DNA of 64,000 nt from Stenotrophomonas maltophilia (lineage in GTDB: Bacteria; Pseudomonadota; Gammaproteobacteria; Xanthomonadales; Xanthomonadaceae): contig NZ_CP037858.1 in the NCBI RefSeq assembly GCF_006974125.1, forward strand, positions 3,162,001 through 3,226,000. Reading direction: 5' to 3'. A program made the position numbers and the translations under genes. Shown here in pieces: positions 8,847-17,701 of this stretch; the stretch's first letter is position 1, and each line of letters opens with the position of its first letter. Below the pieces are notes generated by a model. It was not told the origin of the DNA, did not search any database, and worked only from the letters and a program-made list of their open reading frames with translations.

Positions 8847-9722
8847 ATGGATACGTTGCGCTGCATGCAGGCCTTCGTCGCCGTGGCCGAGCGCGGGAGC
8901 TTTGCAGGGGCTGCCGAACAGCTGCAGGTGTCGGCGGTGATGGTCGGCAAGTACATCCAGCAGCTGGAGGCGCATCTGGGCACGGCCTTGCTGCAGCGGA
9001 ACACTCGCCGCCAACGCCTGACCGAAGCCGGCGGGGCCTACCTGGCCGGTTGCCGGCAGGTGCTGGAGCAGGTGCAGCAGGCCGAGGCGGATGTGGCCGG
9101 CCTGCAGGTGCAGCCACGCGGCCTGCTGCGGGTCAGCGCGCCGACCACCTGGGGCAGCTGTGTGCTGGCTCCGCAGCTGGCCACGCTGTTGCGCGCGCAG
9201 CCGCAGTTGAACATCGAGCTGGACCTGAGCAACCGCCGCGTGGACCTGATCGACGATGGTTTCGACGTGGCGATCCGGGTGGGGCCGCTGCCGTCGCAGG
9301 AAGTGGTGGCGCGACCGCTGCCGCCGTACGCGATGAGCCTGTGCGCGGCGCCCGCGTACCTGCGCCGGCGCGGCACGCCGCGCACACCCGATGATCTGGA
9401 AGGGCACGACTGCCTGAGCCACCTGGCCTGGCGTGGTGGCCACGGCTGGCAGCTGGCCAATGGCGAACAGGTGGATTGGGACGCACGCCTGACCTGCAAC
9501 GATGGCTTCGCGTTGCGTGAAGCTGCCGTGGCCGGTGCCGGCCTGGTGTTGCAACCGACGGCGTTGCTGGCTGCCGAAATTGCCGCCGGGCGCCTGAAGC
9601 CGCTGCTGCGCGGCTACCTGCCCGAACCGCGGCCGATGCACCTGATCTACCTGCCCGACCGCAGGCCGCGCCCGCGGTTGCAGTGCTTCGTTGATTTCGT
9701 CATGACCACATTGGGGCGGTGA
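8847..9722 (+). CDS. LysR-family transcriptional regulator
   Basis: The 291-residue protein has a typical LysR layout: an N-terminal winged helix-turn-helix (residues 1-60, MDTLRCMQAFVAVAERGSFA) and a C-terminal periplasmic-binding-protein-like effector domain (about 88-290). It is divergent from the SDR gene at 8146-8748 across 98 bases. Such pairs are usually regulator and target. A T-N11-A style imperfect dyad, CTAA-N7-TTAG, lies just before the start codon and could be an autoregulatory site. The effector is unknown. Confidence 0.9.
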   Translation: MDTLRCMQAFVAVAERGSFAGAAEQLQVSAVMVGKYIQQLEAHLGTALLQRNTRRQRLTEAGGAYLAGCRQVLEQVQQAEADVAGLQVQPRGLLRVSAPTTWGSCVLAPQLATLLRAQPQLNIELDLSNRRVDLIDDGFDVAIRVGPLPSQEVVARPLPPYAMSLCAAPAYLRRRGTPRTPDDLEGHDCLSHLAWRGGHGWQLANGEQVDWDARLTCNDGFALREAAVAGAGLVLQPTALLAAEIAAGRLKPLLRGYLPEPRPMHLIYLPDRRPRPRLQCFVDFVMTTLGR

Positions 9723-9734
9723 TCATCGGGTAGA

Positions 9735-9776
9735 TGGGGTCAGATCCCTTTGCCTCGGCAAAGGGATCTGACCCCA
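9735..9776. repeat. GGGGTC-type palindrome, copy 1
   Basis: A perfect inverted repeat: arms 9735-9754 and 9757-9776 around a 2-base centre. The outer arm TGGGGTCAGATCCC is shared with copies near 25.05 and 27.63 kb, and more loosely with one at 23.53 kb. The inner stem here is TTTGCC/GGCAAA. It lies between the convergent LysR and proC genes and may serve as a terminator hairpin. Confidence 0.85.
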
Positions 9777-9781
9777 GGGGA

Positions 9782-10603
9782 TCAATCATTCGCCGCAGAC
9801 AGTTCCTGTCCACGCACCTGCGCGGCGCGCAGCGCCGTGTCCACCAGCGCCTCGAAGCCACCGGCCTGGAAGCTCTCGATGGCGGCCTGGGTGGTGCCGT
9901 TCGGCGAGGTCACGCGGCGGCGCAGCTCGGCCGGGCTTTCGCCTGCCTCATCCAGCATGCGCGAGGCACCCAGCAGGGTCTGCACCACCAGCGTGCGCGC
10001 GGCGTCGGCCGGCAGGCCCTGGGCGATACCTGCTGCTTCCATCGCTTCGGCCAGCAGGAACACATAGGCCGGTCCGCTGCCGGATACAGCAGTGACCGAA
10101 TCCATCAGCGGTTCGCTGTCGATCCACACCGTGCGCCCGGCACTGGCCAGCACCTGTTCGGCCTGCGCGTGCTGCTGCGCGTCCACCGAGGGCGTGGCGT
10201 ACAGGCCGGTCACGCCGGCGCCAAGCAGGGCCGGGGTGTTGGGCATCGCACGCACCACCGGCAGATTGCCGCCCAGCCAGCGTTCCAGCTGCGTGCTGGT
10301 GATGCCCGCGGCAATCGATACCACCAGCGGCTGGTTTGCCTGGGCCAGTGCCTGCAGCGACTGGCAGACATCGCGCAGCACCTGCGGCTTCACCGCCAGC
10401 AGCCAGGTGCGGCCCTGCGCGGCGGCATCGGCGGCGTTGTCGTGCACCTGCACGCCGAAGTCGGCGGCCAGCGCCTGGCGCAGTTCGGCCACCGGCTCGG
10501 CCACGTGGATGTGCGCGGCCGGCACGCCCTGGCGGATCAGGCCGGCGATCAGGCTGCGGGCCATGTTGCCGCCGCCGATGAAGGTGATGGAATCAGCTGC
10601 CAT
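9782..10603 (-). CDS. proC: Pyrroline-5-carboxylate reductase
   Basis: ProC catalyses the NAD(P)H-dependent last step of proline synthesis in the cytoplasm. The 273-residue length is usual. The N-terminal Rossmann motif FIGGGNMARSLIAGL (from about residue 8), the mid-protein RAMPNTPALLGAG segment and the C-terminal SPNGTTQAAIESF substrate-binding region are all present. The gene follows yggS by 18 bases on the same strand, the common bacterial yggS-proC order, so it is probably translated from one transcript that starts upstream of yggS. Confidence 0.96.
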   Translation of the reverse strand: MAADSITFIGGGNMARSLIAGLIRQGVPAAHIHVAEPVAELRQALAADFGVQVHDNAADAAAQGRTWLLAVKPQVLRDVCQSLQALAQANQPLVVSIAAGITSTQLERWLGGNLPVVRAMPNTPALLGAGVTGLYATPSVDAQQHAQAEQVLASAGRTVWIDSEPLMDSVTAVSGSGPAYVFLLAEAMEAAGIAQGLPADAARTLVVQTLLGASRMLDEAGESPAELRRRVTSPNGTTQAAIESFQAGGFEALVDTALRAAQVRGQELSAAND

Positions 10604-10621
10604 GGAAGTCTCCTTGGAAAA

Positions 10622-11299
10622 TCAGGCCGGGCGCGGGCGGGCGCCGAACAGGGCGGTGCCGATGCGCACCAGGGTGGCACCCTCGGCGATGGCTTCGGCG
10701 TAGTCGCTGCTCATGCCCATCGACAGCGTGTCGACCTGCGCGTGCTGGGCAGCCAGCGACTGGAAAAGTGTGCGCATGCGCACGAATGCATCCCGACGGC
10801 GCTCGGCCTCGGGCCATGGCGCGGGAATCGCCATCAGTCCGCGCAGGCGCAGGGTGGGTTCGGCGGCAATCGCGGCGGCCAGTGCATCCACTTCTTCCGG
10901 TGCACAGCCATGCTTGCTGGATTCGTCGTCGATGTTGACCTGGATCAGCACGTTCAGCGGGCCGCGCCCGGCAGGGCGATGGCGTGCCAGCGCGGTCACC
11001 AGCTTGGGGCGGTCCACGCTCTGCACCCAGTCGAAATGGCTGGCCACGGCATCGGCCTTGTTCGACTGCAGGTGGCCGATCAGGTGCCATTCCAGCGCCA
11101 GGTGCTGCAGCGCCTGCATCTTGGCGAGCGCTTCCTGCACGTAGTTCTCGCCGAAGGCGTGCTGGCCCTGTGCGGCCAGCGCGGCCACAGCCTCGGCAGG
11201 CTGGGTCTTGGACACCGCCAGCAGGCGTGGATCGGGCCTGCCCGCGGCCTCGGCGGCGGCATGCAGGTTGCTCAGGATCTGGGGCAGGGGAGTGGCCAC
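10622..11299 (-). CDS. yggS: PLP homeostasis protein (YggS/PLPBP family)
   Basis: A 225-residue single-domain alanine-racemase-fold protein that binds pyridoxal 5'-phosphate without catalysing a known reaction. Family members buffer PLP and affect amino-acid metabolism. The PLP lysine is expected at Lys31 in LLAVSKTQP, and the phosphate-binding end reads LSMGMSSDYAEAIAEG followed by TLVRIGTALFG. It is the first gene of a yggS-proC operon and is divergent from pilT. Confidence 0.95.
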   Translation of the reverse strand: MATPLPQILSNLHAAAEAAGRPDPRLLAVSKTQPAEAVAALAAQGQHAFGENYVQEALAKMQALQHLALEWHLIGHLQSNKADAVASHFDWVQSVDRPKLVTALARHRPAGRGPLNVLIQVNIDDESSKHGCAPEEVDALAAAIAAEPTLRLRGLMAIPAPWPEAERRRDAFVRMRTLFQSLAAQHAQVDTLSMGMSSDYAEAIAEGATLVRIGTALFGARPRPA

Positions 11300-11386
11300 G
11301 TAACGCGTTCCATTGAATCAGGAGGCTATACTGCCGCCCGGGGAAAGATCCTTCCAGTCGAAGCCGTTATTGGGGAGTAGCCGCTC

Positions 11387-12424
11387 ATGGATATCGCCGA
11401 ACTGTTGGCGTTTTCCGTAAAGAACAAAGCGTCCGACCTGCACCTGTCCGCAGGCCTGCCGCCGATGATCCGCGTGGACGGCGACGTTCGCCGGATCAAC
11501 ATCCCAGCCCTGGACCACAAGCAGGTCCATGCGCTGGTGTACGACATCATGTCCGACAAGCAGCGCCGCGATTACGAGGAATTCCTCGAAGTGGACTTCT
11601 CCTTCGAGATTCCATCGCTGGCGCGCTTCCGAGTGAACGCGTTCAACCAGAACCGCGGTGCCGGTGCGGTGTTCCGTACCATTCCGTCCGAGGTGCTCAC
11701 CCTCGAGGACCTGGCCTGCCCGCCGCTGTTCCGCGAGGTGATCCAGCAGCCGCAGGGCCTGATCCTGGTGACCGGCCCGACCGGCTCGGGCAAGTCGACC
11801 ACGCTGGCGGCGATGATCGACTACATCAACAAGAACGAGTACGGCCATATCCTCACCGTCGAGGATCCGATCGAATTCGTGCACACCTCGCAGAAGTGCC
11901 TGATCAACCAGCGCGAAGTGCACCGTGACACGCATGGCTTCAATGAAGCGCTGCGCTCGGCACTGCGTGAGGACCCGGACATCATCCTGGTCGGCGAACT
12001 TCGCGATCTGGAAACCATCCGCCTGGCGCTGACCGCCGCGGAGACCGGCCATCTGGTGTTCGGCACCCTGCACACCAGTTCGGCGGCCAAGACCATCGAC
12101 CGCATCATCGACGTATTCCCGGCCGGCGAAAAGCCGATGGTGCGCTCGATGCTGTCCGAATCGCTGCGTGCGGTGATCTCGCAGGCGCTGCTGAAGAAGG
12201 TTGGCGGCGGTCGTACCGCAGCGTGGGAAATCATGGTCGGCACCCCGGCCATCCGCAACCTAATTCGCGAGGACAAGGTGGCGCAGATGTACTCGGCCAT
12301 CCAGACCGGCCAGCAGTACGGCATGATGACCCTGGACCAGCACCTGCAGGACCTGGTCAAGCGCAGCCTGATCACCCGCAACCAGGCCCGCGAGTACGCC
12401 AAGGACAAGCGCCTGTTCGAGTAA
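11387..12424 (+). CDS. pilT: Type IV pilus retraction ATPase PilT
   Basis: PilT is the hexameric cytoplasmic motor that depolymerises type IV pili, driving twitching motility and DNA uptake. At 345 residues it has the family's usual length. An N-terminal PAS-like domain is followed by the RecA-like core with Walker A GPTGSGKS at residues 130-137, an Asp box (HILTVEDPIEF), a Walker B segment (IILVGELRDLETI) and the His box (TGHLVFGTLHT). The start follows GGGGAG. The gene is divergent from yggS and lies 100 bases before pilU. Confidence 0.98.
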   Translation: MDIAELLAFSVKNKASDLHLSAGLPPMIRVDGDVRRINIPALDHKQVHALVYDIMSDKQRRDYEEFLEVDFSFEIPSLARFRVNAFNQNRGAGAVFRTIPSEVLTLEDLACPPLFREVIQQPQGLILVTGPTGSGKSTTLAAMIDYINKNEYGHILTVEDPIEFVHTSQKCLINQREVHRDTHGFNEALRSALREDPDIILVGELRDLETIRLALTAAETGHLVFGTLHTSSAAKTIDRIIDVFPAGEKPMVRSMLSESLRAVISQALLKKVGGGRTAAWEIMVGTPAIRNLIREDKVAQMYSAIQTGQQYGMMTLDQHLQDLVKRSLITRNQAREYAKDKRLFE

Positions 12425-12524
12425 GGCGGGGCAGCAGCGGGGCGGCGTGCGCCAGTGCGCCGCCGTTCCCGCGCCGTTTCCTCCACCGACCGTTTCCTGG
12501 TACATGCCCCATTGGGAGCCCGCC

Positions 12525-13667
12525 GTGAACACCACCGCGACCACCATCGATTTCACTTCGTTCCTCAAGCTGATGGCGCACCAGCGCGCCTCGGACCTGT
12601 TCATCACCGCGGGTATGCCGCCGGCGATGAAGGTCAACGGCAAGATCTCGCCGATCACGCAGACCCCGCTGACGCCGCAGCAAAGCCGCGACCTGGTCCT
12701 CAACGTGATGACCCCGGCGCAGCGCGAGGAGTTCGAGAAGACCCATGAATGCAACTTCGCCATCGGCCTGTCCGGTGTCGGCCGCTTCCGTGTCAGCTGC
12801 TTCTACCAGCGCAACCAGGTCGGCATGGTGCTGCGTCGCATCGAGACGCGCATTCCGACCGTGGAAGAGTTGAGCCTGCCGCCGATCATCAAGACGCTGG
12901 CGATGACCAAGCGCGGCATCATCCTGTTCGTCGGTGCCACCGGCACCGGTAAATCGACCTCGCTGGCGGCGATGATCGGCTACCGTAACCAGAATTCGAC
13001 CGGCCACATCATCACCATCGAAGACCCGATCGAGTTCGTGCACAAGCACGAAGGCTGCATCATCACCCAGCGTGAAGTCGGCATCGATACCGACAGCTGG
13101 GAAGCCGCGTTGAAGAACACCCTGCGCCAGGCGCCGGACGTGATCATGATCGGCGAGGTGCGTACCCGCGAAGGCATGGACCACGCCATCGCCTTCGCCG
13201 AGACCGGCCACCTGGTGCTGTGCACCCTGCATGCCAACAACGCCAACCAGGCGATGGACCGCATCGTCAACTTCTTCCCGGAAGACCGCCGCAACCAGCT
13301 GCTGATGGACCTGTCGCTGAACCTCAAGGGCGTGGTCGCGCAGCAGCTGGTGCCGTCTCCCGATGGCCGTTCGCGCAAGGTTGCCATGGAGATCCTGCTC
13401 GGCACGCCGCTGGTGCAGGACTACATCCGCGACGGCGAGATCCACAAGCTGAAGGAAGTGATGAAGGACTCGGTCCAGCTGGGCATGAAGACCTTCGACC
13501 AGAGCCTGTTCGAGCTGTACCAGGCCGGCGAGATCAGCTACGAGGACGCGCTGCGCTACGCCGATTCGCAGAACGAGGTACGCCTGCGCATCAAGCTCAG
13601 CCAGGGCGGCGACGCCCGCACCCTGTCGCAGGGGCTGGATGGCGTGGAGATCTCGGAGATCCGGTGA
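12525..13667 (+). CDS. pilU: PilT-dependent motor ATPase PilU (GTG start)
   Basis: PilU is the PilT paralogue that assists pilus retraction. The frame is open from 12447, but the N-terminus recalled for xanthomonad PilU (NTTATTIDFTSFLKLMAHQ) begins at a GTG at 12525 that has GGGAG at 12514-12518, six bases upstream; this gives 380 residues. Walker A GATGTGKS is at residues 137-144. The Walker B segment VIMIGEVRTREGM and the His box HLVLCTLHANN follow. It lies 100 bases downstream of pilT and probably shares its transcript. Confidence 0.96.
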   Translation: MNTTATTIDFTSFLKLMAHQRASDLFITAGMPPAMKVNGKISPITQTPLTPQQSRDLVLNVMTPAQREEFEKTHECNFAIGLSGVGRFRVSCFYQRNQVGMVLRRIETRIPTVEELSLPPIIKTLAMTKRGIILFVGATGTGKSTSLAAMIGYRNQNSTGHIITIEDPIEFVHKHEGCIITQREVGIDTDSWEAALKNTLRQAPDVIMIGEVRTREGMDHAIAFAETGHLVLCTLHANNANQAMDRIVNFFPEDRRNQLLMDLSLNLKGVVAQQLVPSPDGRSRKVAMEILLGTPLVQDYIRDGEIHKLKEVMKDSVQLGMKTFDQSLFELYQAGEISYEDALRYADSQNEVRLRIKLSQGGDARTLSQGLDGVEISEIR

Positions 13668-13680
13668 CCCGGCCGGCAAC

Positions 13681-14772
<1,092 letters not shown>

Positions 14773-14797
14773 CCATCAGGCGGGTGCGGATCGCTGG

Positions 14798-14822
14798 TGG
14801 GTGCGGACCGTTGGTCCGCACT
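14798..14822. repeat. SMAG-like palindrome, GTGCGGACC type
   Basis: A single copy reads GTGGGTGCGGACC-GTT-GGTCCGCAC, with the leading tetranucleotide GTGG in place of GTAG. It lies between the convergent aldo/keto reductase and LysR genes and could act as a hairpin for either transcript. Confidence 0.6.
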
Positions 14823-14831
14823 CCTCAACCC

Positions 14832-15728
14832 TCACGCCATCGGCCCACGCAGCGCATCAAGCACCGTGCGCATCGCCACGGTGACGTGGCGGCGCGACGG
14901 GTAGTACGCGTAGTAGCCATCGAAGTGCGGGCACCAGTCGTCCAGCACCGACTGCAGGCGGCCCTCGTCCAGCATCGGCTGCACCTGGTCTTCCGGCAGC
15001 CAGGCCAGTCCGCTGCCGGCCAGCGCAGCGGCGCGGGTCATGCCCATGGTGTTGAAGGTCCACTGGCCGGACACGCGCACACTGAGTTCGTTGCCGTCCT
15101 GGCCGAAATCCCACGGCATCAGCCCGCCATGCGTGGGCAGGCGCAGGGTCACGCAGTTGTGGTCGGCCAGTTCGTCCGGATGCCGTGGCACCACATGCTG
15201 GCGGAAGTAGCTGGGTGCGCCGACCACGCGCATGCGCAGCGGCGGGCTGATCGGCACCGCGATCATGTCACGGGCCAGCCGCTCGCCGAGGCGGATGCCG
15301 ATGTCGTAGCGTTCGGCCACGATGTCGGCCAGCCCGTAGTCGGCCGCCAGTTCCACCTTCAGGTCCGGATACTGCTGAAGCAGCGGCGCCAGCCTCGGCC
15401 AGGCGATGTACTCGGCGGCATGGCCGGTAGCATTGATGCGGATGGTGCCGGCAGGGCGTTCCCGGTACTCGGCCAGTGCGGCCAGCCCATCCTCGATCTC
15501 GGCCAGGCGTGGGCCCAGGGTGTCGAGCAGGCGGGCGCCGGCTTCGGTGGTGGAGACGCTGCGGGTGGTGCGGGTCAGCAGGCGCACACCCAGGCGCTGT
15601 TCCAGGCCGCGCATGGCATGGCTGAGCGCGGACTGGGAGACGCCCAGCTGGGCGGCGGCCTTGGTGAAGCTGCCCTCGCGGGCAACGTGGACGAAGGCCT
15701 GCAGGTCGTTGAGATTTTCGCGGGGCAT
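14832..15728 (-). CDS. LysR-family transcriptional regulator
   Basis: A LysR regulator of 298 residues from the chosen ATG at 15728 (MPRENLNDLQAFVHVAREGSF). The open frame extends 14 codons further upstream, but the usual family N-terminus begins here. The helix-turn-helix covers residues 5-62, with FTKAAAQLGVSQSALSHAMR as the DNA-reading part; the effector domain follows from about residue 90. It resembles the group that regulates neighbouring oxidoreductases, so the convergent aldo/keto reductase is one possible target, though the orientation does not require it. Confidence 0.9.
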   Translation of the reverse strand: MPRENLNDLQAFVHVAREGSFTKAAAQLGVSQSALSHAMRGLEQRLGVRLLTRTTRSVSTTEAGARLLDTLGPRLAEIEDGLAALAEYRERPAGTIRINATGHAAEYIAWPRLAPLLQQYPDLKVELAADYGLADIVAERYDIGIRLGERLARDMIAVPISPPLRMRVVGAPSYFRQHVVPRHPDELADHNCVTLRLPTHGGLMPWDFGQDGNELSVRVSGQWTFNTMGMTRAAALAGSGLAWLPEDQVQPMLDEGRLQSVLDDWCPHFDGYYAYYPSRRHVTVAMRTVLDALRGPMA

Positions 15729-15742
15729 GACGGGATGATACG

Positions 15743-15957
15743 GCCGGGCTGCGCCCGGCACCTGCTTCAAGCCAAGGCAACGTCAACGTCAAATGCGTGC
15801 ATCCCGTGGGATGGCGGGGTGGGGCCGGTTGAGGGGAACGCCGTAGATACGTCCATGTAGGCTCGGTCGCCGCATCCATGCGGCTCACGCCCCCTCAACC
15901 GGACCCACCCCACCTTCGACAGTTTCCCGCGAGCTGTTGGAACGGCATTCTGCTTTG
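15743..15957 (+). repeat. Large covarying hairpin element, copy A
   Basis: This is copy A of the composite element. A leading hairpin GCCGGGC-TGC-GCCCGGC (15743-15759) is followed by a linker containing CAACGTCAACGTCAA. The long outer stem pairs 15813-15836 with 15891-15914 over 24 positions with little mismatch. Inside it are two small hairpins: TAC-GTCCAT-GTA (15848-15859) and GCCGC-ATCCAT-GCGGC (15869-15884). A conserved TTCGACAG follows the stem, then a SMAG palindrome. It occupies most of the 328-base gap before the DUF4287 gene; no open frame in it looks like a gene. Confidence 0.75.
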
Positions 15958-15982
15958 GTGGGTGTCGACCGTTGGTCGGCAC
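15958..15982. repeat. SMAG-like palindrome, GTCGACC type
   Basis: Reads GTGGGTGTCGACC-GTT-GGTCGGCAC, a slightly imperfect palindrome of the GTCGACC subtype. It directly follows large element A. Copies B and C of that element are also followed by a palindrome of this type. Confidence 0.65.
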
Positions 15983-16056
15983 TGGGTCGGACGTGTGGGT
16001 ATGTCGATTTCTGCGTCTGTGGTTCGTCGAATGAATGACTTCAACGGGAGCTGCAC

Positions 16057-16269
16057 ATGAGCACTGACACCAAGCCCAAGGGCCCGGCCTCGTACTTCCC
16101 CTCCATCGAGAAGACCTACGGGCAGCCGGTTGCGCACTGGTTCGGGCTGCTGGCCGGGAAGAGGGGCCTGAAGCACATGGAACTGGTCAGCTTCCTGAAG
16201 AGTGAGCACGGCCTGGGCCATGGCCACGCCAACGCGCTGGTGGCGCACCATCTGGCCGGCAAGGGCTGA
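16057..16269 (+). CDS. DUF4287 domain protein
   Basis: A 70-residue protein that is nearly all DUF4287: a conserved SYFPSIEKTYGQPVAHWFGLL segment, then KHMELVSFLKSEHGLGHGHANALVAHHL. The helices and the LGHGHANA motif are typical. Small DUF4287 proteins occur in many bacteria, sometimes next to DUF5655 transport-like domains. No activity is established. A GGGAG lies before the ATG. It stands alone between repeat-rich DNA and the YitT-like gene. Confidence 0.85.
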   Translation: MSTDTKPKGPASYFPSIEKTYGQPVAHWFGLLAGKRGLKHMELVSFLKSEHGLGHGHANALVAHHLAGKG

Positions 16270-16377
16270 TCGGCAAGGGGGCAAGCAGGGCGGGGCGCAT
16301 TCAGCTGAACGATTTCATCTGCAACTGTCATGCGGATCGTGTCTAATAGCGCTCCCCACCTGCTGTTCCCCACCCGT

Positions 16378-17085
16378 ATGTCCCTTCCCTCCCATGGCCC
16401 CGCGCCGTGCGACGACGCTGACGGCCACCTGGTCACCGCTGGTCCGCTGACCCCGCCGCCGGACAGCGCTGGTACCACCGCCGACGAAAAAGCGCTGCGC
16501 CACTCGATCGCCGAGGATGTGCAGGGCATGGTGCTGGCCACGATGGTGGCCTCGCTGGGCCTGGCGATCTTCGCCAAGAGCGGGCTGATGATCGGCGGCA
16601 TGGCCGGCATGGCCTTCCTGCTGCATTACGCGCTGGACTGGAACTTCGGCGTGGTGTTCGTGCTGGTCAACCTGCCGTTCTACTGGGTGGCGCTGCGGCG
16701 CATGGGCTGGGAATTCACCCTGAAGACCTTCGCCGCGGTCACCGCCTGTGGCGTGCTGACCGACCTGCTGCCGCGCTGGATCGACTTCTCGCACATCCAC
16801 CCGCTGTATTCGGCGATCGTGGGCGGTGCGTTGTCCGGCCTGGGCATCCTGTTCTTCATCCGCCACCGCGCCAGCCTTGGCGGCATCGGCATCCTGGCGG
16901 TGTACCTGCAGCGCACCCGCGGCTGGAGCGCGGGCAAGGTGCAGATGTCCTACGACGCCTGCCTGATGGTGGCCGCGTTCTTCGTGTTGTCGCCGTCGAA
17001 GGTGCTGTACTCGGCGATCGGCGCGGTGGTGCTCAGCCTGGTGCTGATGTTCAACCACCGCCCGGGCCGTTACATGGGCGTGTGA
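16378..17085 (+). CDS. YitT-family membrane protein
   Basis: A 235-residue integral membrane protein with five to six hydrophobic helices after a 50-residue polar N-terminus. The segments SLGLAIFAKSGLMIGGMAG, LDWNFGVVFVLVNLPFYWVAL and SLGGIGILAVYLQRTRGWSAG are characteristic of the YitT/DUF161 family, whose function is unknown; the C-terminal DUF2179 ligand domain of longer members is absent. I chose ATG 16378 over the in-frame ATG at 16330 because the intervening 16 residues do not look like protein. Confidence 0.85.
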   Translation: MSLPSHGPAPCDDADGHLVTAGPLTPPPDSAGTTADEKALRHSIAEDVQGMVLATMVASLGLAIFAKSGLMIGGMAGMAFLLHYALDWNFGVVFVLVNLPFYWVALRRMGWEFTLKTFAAVTACGVLTDLLPRWIDFSHIHPLYSAIVGGALSGLGILFFIRHRASLGGIGILAVYLQRTRGWSAGKVQMSYDACLMVAAFFVLSPSKVLYSAIGAVVLSLVLMFNHRPGRYMGV

Positions 17086-17095
17086 CGATTCGACG

Positions 17096-17162
17096 GTAGT
17101 GCCGGCCGCTGGCCGGCAACACCTGCAGCATTCCGAGGCTGCCGGCCAGCGGCCGGCACTAC
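17096..17162. repeat. Inverted pair of SMAG palindromes, GCCGGCC type
   Basis: Two full copies face each other: GTAGTGCCGGCC-GCT-GGCCGGCA from 17096, and its reverse complement ending in CTAC at 17162, with about 21 bases between them. Such doublets (REPINs) are thought to be the mobile unit moved by RAYT transposases. The stop codon of the tag gene (17159-17161) is formed by the GTAG tetranucleotide of the right-hand copy. Confidence 0.9.
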
Positions 17163-17701
17163 CGGGAGGCCTGCAGCCACGGCGGCGACAGCTTCAGCAG
17201 CCGCGCATGCACCGGGCAGTCCTCGGCGTGCGCACCGGGCAGGTAGCCCAGGCTCATCAGGAATTCGCCGGTGATCTCGCCGCCGGTGAAGCGGAACGTC
17301 TTCCTGAACAGCTTCACCCAGTCGGCCTTGCTGCGCGGATGGTGCGCGTCCAGCCACGCCGCGAAGCTGCCGTGGCTGGCCCGCAGCTGCTGGATCACCT
17401 GTGCGTTGTGGATCGCCGCCAGCACCTTCAGCCGGTTGCGGATGATGCCGGCGTCCGAAAGCAGCCGCTCGATGTCCTGCTCGGCATACGCTGCCACCCG
17501 GTCCACATCGAAGCCGTCATAGGCCGTGCGGAAGCCCTCGCGCTTCTTCAGGATCGTTTCCCAGCTCAGGCCGGCCTGGTTGATTTCCAGCACCAGCCGC
17601 TCGAACAGTTCGCGCTCGTCCCGCTGCGGGAAGCCGTACTCGTTGGCGTGGTAGTAGTCGTGCACCGGATGGCCCGGGGCGATGAGGCAGTAACCGCTCA
17701 T
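17159..17701 (-). CDS. tag: DNA-3-methyladenine glycosylase I
   Basis: Tag excises 3-methyladenine from alkylated DNA, starting base-excision repair. The 180-residue length fits. The N-terminal zinc ligands Cys5 and His18, the substrate segment ANEYGFPQRDERELFERLVL, the QAGLSW motif and the C-terminal Cys/His zinc segment HAEDCPVH are all present. Its ATG overlaps the stop of the upstream DUF4153 gene by 4 bases, so the two are probably co-translated. Its own stop codon lies inside a SMAG repeat. Confidence 0.95.
   Translation of the reverse strand: MSGYCLIAPGHPVHDYYHANEYGFPQRDERELFERLVLEINQAGLSWETILKKREGFRTAYDGFDVDRVAAYAEQDIERLLSDAGIIRNRLKVLAAIHNAQVIQQLRASHGSFAAWLDAHHPRSKADWVKLFRKTFRFTGGEITGEFLMSLGYLPGAHAEDCPVHARLLKLSPPWLQASR

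Noticed and set aside
15743..15957. Retron-like msr/msd interpretation of the large hairpin elements
   Set aside because: The paired arms with inner hairpins recall retron RNAs, but no reverse transcriptase gene is near any of the four copies and the conserved retron bases are not recognisable.
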